DNA of 53,373 nt from Streptococcus sp. (GTDB lineage: Bacteria; Bacillota; Bacilli; Lactobacillales; Streptococcaceae), in NCBI GenBank assembly GCA_003521145.1, contig DOTL01000069.1, positions 1 to 53,373 of the forward strand, written 5' to 3'. The stretch's first letter is position 1. Every line of letters starts with the position of its first letter. Under the pieces are notes generated by a model. It searched no databases and was not told where the DNA came from. It worked only from the letters and a program-made list of their open reading frames with translations. Below, one piece after another: positions 53,283-53,373 of this stretch. Made by a program: the position numbers and the translations under genes.

Positions 53283-53373
53283 GGTAGTGTAAAATAAGTT
53301 GTGTAAACACAAAAAGGAATAAATCCGTTATAGTAGAGTTGCAAAACATTACTAGAAAGAGATTTATTCCTAT
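53283..53373 (+). mobile_element. Left end of an IS256-family insertion sequence, IS1191-like (partial)
   Basis: GTGTAAAATAAGTTGTGTAAACAC near the edge is the kind of terminal repeat seen in IS256-family elements. It is followed by a short leader with AGAAAGAG, and the window stops at an AT that may begin the transposase ATG. Identification as IS1191-like rests on recall of S. thermophilus elements; the exact left boundary is approximate and the transposase is not in view. Confidence 0.6.

Noticed and set aside
1..53373. CRISPR array, tRNA or rRNA genes, prophage genes, toxin-antitoxin pairs
   Set aside because: No regularly spaced repeats, cloverleaf-like or rRNA-like sequence, integrase or phage-structural genes were seen on reading through both strands by eye.

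Overview
The window looks like chromosomal DNA of a low-GC streptococcus, most likely Streptococcus thermophilus or the close S. salivarius group. The reasons are the gene order (xseA-xseB-ispA-tlyA-argR-recN-degV-ypmR-ypmS-hup; cdaA-cdaR-glmM divergent from murT-gatD; rmlA-rmlC-rmlB), the many broken accessory genes among intact core genes, glucan-binding repeat remnants, and an IS256-type (IS1191-like) insertion sequence end at the right edge. Nearly all genes lie on the minus strand. Only murT-gatD (39139-41270) and a DEAD-box helicase (47714-48796) are on plus. No rRNA, tRNA, CRISPR array, prophage or large mobile island is visible.

Layout. 1-600: a small membrane protein and histone-like HU. 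711-8393: a tightly overlapping operon for exonuclease VII, prenyl synthesis, an rRNA methylase, ArgR, RecN, DegV, YpmR and YpmS. 8580-10810: two small hypothetical genes, nth and dnaD. 10882-14836: metA with a methionine-regulator box, apt and recJ. 15147-21422: GNAT, methyltransferase, SDR, RNase Z, a hypothetical, hflX and rodA. 21549-25362: hemW, thioesterase, HAD phosphatase and a membrane protein, ending in the stub of a PHP-domain phosphatase joined to decayed glucan-binding repeats. 25458-27505: two broken surface or membrane genes. 27567-30279: dTDP-rhamnose genes rmlB, rmlC and rmlA, with an inverted-repeat element between rmlB and rmlC. 30492-33660: a broken secreted esterase, an intact FAD oxidoreductase and a ZIP transporter remnant. 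33659-39037: nif3-like, trmK, gtrA, glmM, cdaR and cdaA. 39139-41270: murT and gatD. 41322-50012: mprF, its coupled alpha/beta hydrolase, a tiny interrupted ORF, an ABC-F protein, udk, helicase and an ATP-grasp protein. 50059-51635: two decayed esterases. 51778-53211: gapN, with the IS end directly upstream.

How the genes work together. The cell-envelope theme is strong: RmlABC (rhamnose polysaccharide), GlmM (UDP-GlcNAc precursor), CdaA/CdaR (c-di-AMP), MurT/GatD (lipid II amidation), RodA (elongation), MprF (cationic lipids) and GtrA. DNA maintenance genes (recN, recJ, xseAB, nth, dnaD, hup) form the second theme. About nine disrupted genes or remnants are present, nearly all predicted secreted, surface, transport or esterase functions. 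This fits reductive evolution in a nutrient-rich niche such as milk.

The most interesting signals are two apparently leaderless genes (murT and hemW, each with an extended -10 placed so that transcription should begin at the ATG); a hairpin that may bridge a very distant Shine-Dalgarno sequence to the glmM start; MetA carrying Glu111, which predicts acetyl-CoA rather than succinyl-CoA use; an alpha/beta hydrolase coupled to MprF; a two-esterase plus ATP-grasp cluster in which only the ATP-grasp gene survives; and a nested inverted-repeat element between rmlB and rmlC. No clearly new defence or mobile system was found.
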